DNA from: Arcuatula senhousia
Taxonomy: Eukaryota > Mollusca > Bivalvia > Mytilida > Mytilidae
DNA length: 64,000 bases
Reading direction: 5' to 3'
Assembly: GCA_963971305.1 (NCBI GenBank)
Contig: OZ020307.1
Location: 5,345,501-5,409,500, forward strand
Both the position numbers and the translations under genes were made by a program. The notes beneath the pieces were generated by a model, which worked only from the letters and a program-made list of their open reading frames with translations, had not been told where the DNA came from and searched no databases. Of this stretch, positions 54,001-60,000 are shown piece after piece (the first letter of the stretch is position 1; each line of letters opens with the position of its first letter).

Positions 54001-57000
54001 TGCATAGGACTTGACCATTTTGAAAAATCTATGTTAAAATACAGGTAAGTTGTAACAAGACATGAAACATTAGAATGATGGAGAACAGGCATTAAAAAAA
54101 CACATTTAAGTACATGTAGTAATATCACTATATTTGCAAAAACTTTAAGCTTTAGAAAGCAGGAAGTAGATGTTTGATTGACTCACAATGCATCCAAACA
54201 TGCATATCGAGGATGCAGAATTGAAAACAACATAGAAATAAATACAAGCAAAAAATATTTCTTTGTCTGATAATTCTAAGTTATGATCCCCATTATGCAC
54301 AATTAGTGAGGTACAGTACTGAGGTGTTATCAATTAGTCTACACATCAAATTTATACAAATACTTATAATACAGCATTACAGCTGTGACCTACATTTGTA
54401 TTTAGGTCAGGATCTTCTACTGGCAGTGGAAAGAAACATGTGTTTTGTGTAAAGTTTTCTGGTATACTGTGAACATCATAAAGGAATCCAAATGTAGGGG
54501 CATTGTCATTTATATCTGTCACTTCTATGTTCACCTGTAAAATAGAAATTATATGTCAATAGAGAGAAAGATAGTTAACCAAAAACAAGATATAAAAGCA
54601 AATTTATATTCTACGTGAAATTTATCAGTTCTGTTTACCTGTTTTTATAAGTATTTTTACAGGTATTTTGGTAACAAAATCTTGACCTTGATCAAAAGAA
54701 ATAAAAATGGTTCGATTTTGTACGGCCAATAACTATTTACTAATTCAAAAGGTAAAGATAAAAAAAGTTCCAAGTTACCTGTGCCTGACAAGAGCTAGTT
54801 GAGCTGTTAACCATGACATGGACAATCATAGGACTGCCTTTCTCTCGATCTAATGGTCCATTGGAGGTAATCACACCCTAAACAGCAATATATCATAAAG
54901 ACATAATACCCTGTCTAGCAACATTTCCCACTGCAATAACTGAACCATGAAATTGATGCCAGGGTGCCGTTTCATAAAGCAATCGTTAGCCTTATGTGCA
55001 GGTATGCCCCTTTAATTTGCATAGGACAAGGAGTATGTTAATTAGTGATTTTTTATGAAAATGGCACCAAGGAGTATAATTTTATGATGATTCTTGCAGG
55101 CATACATCCTAAGGTATGTGTGTAAATTTCATTATGATATACTGCTTTCATAGAAAAGCAAATTAACCTTATAGGTAAACCTAAGTAAAACACACCCCCT
55201 TTTTTATAATCAATCAACCATGAAGCTGAGGAGACAGGTATAATGAAATGGTAAACTTTGTTTTGTTCATATCCTAATGTATATGTGTACATGTATAAAG
55301 TTTTATGATAGTAGCATAGTTCCATCATGGTAAAGAAACTTAAACCTGTAGATAAAACATAAGAATAACACCCCTTTTTCTGAAATCAATCAACCATGAA
55401 GTTGATGAGACAGGTACAATTTCTGGTGTTTTTAGTTTGTTCATATCCTGATGTATAAAGTTTCAATATGGTACCATACTTCCATCATGGTAAAGCTTCA
55501 ACCTGTAGGCAAACCTAAGTTAACGTCCCCCTTTTTCTAAAATCAATCAAAAATTAAAATGATTAGACAGGTAAAATTTTATGTTGATTTTTGTTAGTTC
55601 ATACCCTGATGTATATGTGTGTAAGTTTGCATTATCATACCATACTTCTTCCATGGTAACGGACCAATGGACCCAAACACTATATGCTCCTCTACTTTAA
55701 AGATTGGGCATAAAAACAATGCTTACTAAAACTTGTACTAGACATTCTAAGGATTAAATATTTAATATTTAATTTTCAATTAATTTCAGCCTTAATGAAT
55801 TAATTTATAAAAATACATTAGTGTCTTAAAATTCTTACCAAAAAATGAGTATACAAATATGAGATTAACCCCATTTTTTTCATTTAAAAACTTTCTTTGT
55901 AGACTCAAAGTAAAAAGCACAAGGAGGCCCAGAGAAAGAAGACTTTTAAAAATTGCCATGTAGGAATAATTTTGAGATAGCTTTCTTTTTATGTATTGAA
56001 ATAAACAGTAAGATAATGAAGAATAATACATGTATTATAATAGATGTTTTATTTTACTTACATTATTGTCAATAGAAAACCCAGGGGAGTTAAACAGACT
56101 GTAAGTCAGTGTGTTGTTAGATAAAGCCTTGACTTGGGTGATGGTGAGGTTTGTGCTGTTTTCTGGAACCATCACTGTTATTATGGCTGGTGTTATGACA
56201 AGGCTGGGGTTATTATTTAGGACAATCCTCTTTGTATCTGTTAACCCTCCTTTATCAGTGACAATTACAGTTATAGTAAAATTTTCTCCTGTTAAGTTTT
56301 TTCTTGCTGTGATTTGTCCTGAGTTGCTGTTAATGACAAAGTTTGTATGATCTTGTAATGAATAAGTGAGACTTTCATTTCTGTCTGGATCTTCAGCACT
56401 GACAATGGCTACCAGCTGATTCCCTGCTATGGGAGACTTTATACATAAACCATCTAACTTTTCTAGGAAGTGTGGTTTTTCATTGACATCTGTGATTGAT
56501 ATCCATACATGGGCAGTGCCTGTCTTGTGATCGTCTGCCTTATCTATAGCTAAAACTGTCAGCTCATAGTGTGGCTTCTCTTCAAAATTTAATTTCCCTA
56601 TCAGAGTTATTTCCCCTGTAGTTTGATTAATTTTAAATTTCCGATCATACAATGGATTTGAAATCAGTTTGTAATAAACCATTCCAGCTTCTTTAGGATC
56701 TTTGTCTTCTGCTTTGACAGTGGCAACAGTTGAATTCAAGGTCATATTTTCTAGGAGGCCAATATTTGATAAGGGTACGAACTCTGGTGGATAATGATTT
56801 GTAATATCAATAAATATATCAATATCTGTAGAGGTTGACCTTGGTGGTTGACCTTGGTCCATTACAACAACCATGACCTTGTAGGTCATGTTAGCTGCAA
56901 ACTGACTGGTCCCATTACCATCCATGACATAAAGTTCTCCTGTCTCACTGTTTATCCAGAAATGATCCTCGTGAGGAAGGTAGAAAGTGAATCCTTGATT

Positions 57001-60000
57001 TGATACATCTTTATCTTCGGCTTTAATGATCCCGATGCTCCTGTTACCCACTGCATTGGCTGGTATAGAGTAATTCAGACTAGATATCACAAATGTAGGA
57101 TCATTGTCATTAACATCCTCCAGCTGTATCTCAACAACAGCATAGTCAATCCTGCCACCAGTGTCAGTAACAGAGATGTTCACAGTATAGTTTGTTTGCC
57201 TCTCTATGTCAAACAAGGCATTAGATAGGAGGTTGTTTCTAGAGAAAACGAACTCTGAAGTATATGTCAACACATTGTATGTAAGACTGTCTATTGAGGT
57301 GTCAGGATCTGTTGCTCCTACCTATAAAATAATAACTTATGATATCTTTTACCACTTTGCAAAGATATATGTTTAACACTATTATGTTGTAAATTTTCAT
57401 TAAATAAGAAATCTGTAAGCCACTGCTCACTCAGTTTACCACTGCTAGACCCCATATTATAGGAAATAGAGACCTAGTTTTGGTACTTGCGAGAAAGAAC
57501 CTCATACTTAAGTCAAACAAGTAATAAGTGTAACAGTGAAACTGTTACTAAGTCTCCCAAACGAAGTTTCCCAATTGACTCCCATGTAATAATCTCAGAC
57601 TCCCCTATGGTTACAAATGCTTTCTCTTAAAATAAGTAGTAATAAAATATATGGTTATAGGGTGGGGATCTCAATGGCTTTAAAGATATTCAGGATTTTG
57701 TAATTTGAGAGGGGCGGGGCATGACCCGATGGGGGACCCCCCTATGGTACCAAATGATTCGTCTAATCATAAAGAGTAATAATATATATGGTTATAGGGT
57801 TGGGATGTCAATGATTTTCAAGATATTAAGGATTTTATAATTTCAGGGGGGGCGGGGCATGACCCCCCTGGGACCCCCCTATGTTACCAAATAATTCGTT
57901 TTATCATAAGGAATAATAATATATATGGTTATAGGGTGGGGATCTCAATGATTTTCAAGATATTAAGGATTTTGTAATTTGAGGGGGCGGGGCATGACCC
58001 CATTGGACCCCCCCCCCTATGGTACCAAATGATTCGTCTAATCATAAGGAGTAATAATATATATGGTTATAGGGTGGGGATCTCAATGATTTTCAAGATA
58101 TTAAGGATTTTGTAATTTGAGGGGGGTGGGGCATGACCCCCTGGGACCCCCCTATGGTACCAAATGATTCGTCTAATCATAAGGAATAATAATATATATG
58201 GTTATAGGGTGGGGATCTCAATAATTTTAAAGATATAAAGGATTTTGTAATTTGAGGGGGCGGGGCATGACCCCCTGGGACCCCCCTATGGTACCAAATG
58301 ATTCGTCTTAACATAAGGATTAATAATATATATGGTTATAAAGTAGTTATTTGAACTATTTTCGACATATTAAAAAAATATCATTTTTGGGGGTATTTGG
58401 GGGGGCGTGGCACAGCCCCTGGGGGGTCCCCATACTTGAATTTCAGGGAGGACCCACATCTCATAGGGTTCTACCACTGTGCCAAATTTGAACTAAATCG
58501 GTCAAGTATAAAGTACAAAAGGGCCCCGGACTAAGTTGGCGGCGCGAGAAAGAAGAAGAAGAAAAATAATAATAAAAAAAATAATAATAATAAGAAACGC
58601 AACAAAAACAATAAGTCTCCAAACTTCGTTTGGGAGACTTAATTAAAGTTTATTTTGCCTGCAAAAACGATGTCTCCCTCCCTGTTTCCCCCAAAAGTTC
58701 AAAAAATTATAAATCACACTAAAATTTTGATGATCAAAATTTCCTTGGTAACATGCACAACTAAATATGGTCTCCTTCCAACATTCCAAGTTTCATTGAA
58801 TTCTGTAAGGTAGTTTCAAAGAATCAAGTTCAAAGGGCCATAACTCACAAAAAAAATTGAGGATAAAAATTTCCTGGTAATATGTACAACTAAATATGGT
58901 GTTCTTCCTACATACCATTTTTTTTTTGGAGTTTGGTTTAATAGTTTCAGAGGAGTTGGGCTGACAAACTTTGTGACAGACAGACGGACAGACAAGACAA
59001 AGTGGGGGAGACATAATAGCAAATATCAAGTCCCTGGGATAAGTAGTTGAAGAGAAAACTGTAACAAAATTTTCAACAATTGACCAGTTATGTTGAAAAT
59101 TGACTAAGTCAGTAAACAGGAGGTAGATATCAACATGCCTAATTATAGTTCTAGCAATAAAGGACTTCAAATTGAGAACTGATACCAATTACTCTTCACT
59201 GTGAATTGTAGTTGCTGAGAACACTGTTACAATATTTAGGCTCTGGACTCAAGGACAGAGAGAGGTAAACCAGTATACCCCCTTTTCTGCTTCAAAGCAA
59301 GGTTAAATTAAATGACAAAATTTACCAGATTTATCTGTGTTTAACCTATAACTGACAATGTAATACAATAGAACTGCTCAATACCTTTCCTGAGCATCTG
59401 GGTTGATCTTTGTTTTGAAATGAATTTGAGTTTCTAGTTTCTTTGATTTGTAAGACCTATGTCTTTGTTTTGTCATCTTCAATATCCAGTAATTTGATTT
59501 GGAATTTTAAGACCAATTATCCCTAAACATCAAAATAACTGGGACATGACATGTCTCAGATTTTGCTGATTTTCATTTTATAAGTTGATATTGACCACTG
59601 GATCACAGAAATAATGACTGTTTGTAATGATTGGCCAAAGTTGCCATGTTAACCGTGGCAGCCATTTTTGACTTAAAAGTGAAATTTGATATTGAATGCA
59701 TTTTTTTACTCGTTTTCTTTTATCACATCCATTAATTGTGTTTTTAAAGAATTCATAATTCTTATTAGGTAACAAGTATAAACATTATAGCACCACTGAT
59801 AAGTGATGCCAGGTACCTCTACAATAGAATGTCCAATAGGAATATCTTCTTTGATTGTGGCAGTAAATCTTGGCCACATAAACTTTGGTGGCTTAGTATC
59901 CTCATCTGTGACATTAATATGTATCATTGCCTGACTAAAATGTGTGAAGGGAGGCTCTGAAATTATAAATTCCAATTAGAAGTAGAACCTACTAGGTTAT

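Noticed and set aside
55053..55328. 91-codon minus-strand ORF
   Set aside because: It covers a short MITE edge and a degenerate tandem repeat; no protein-like signal.
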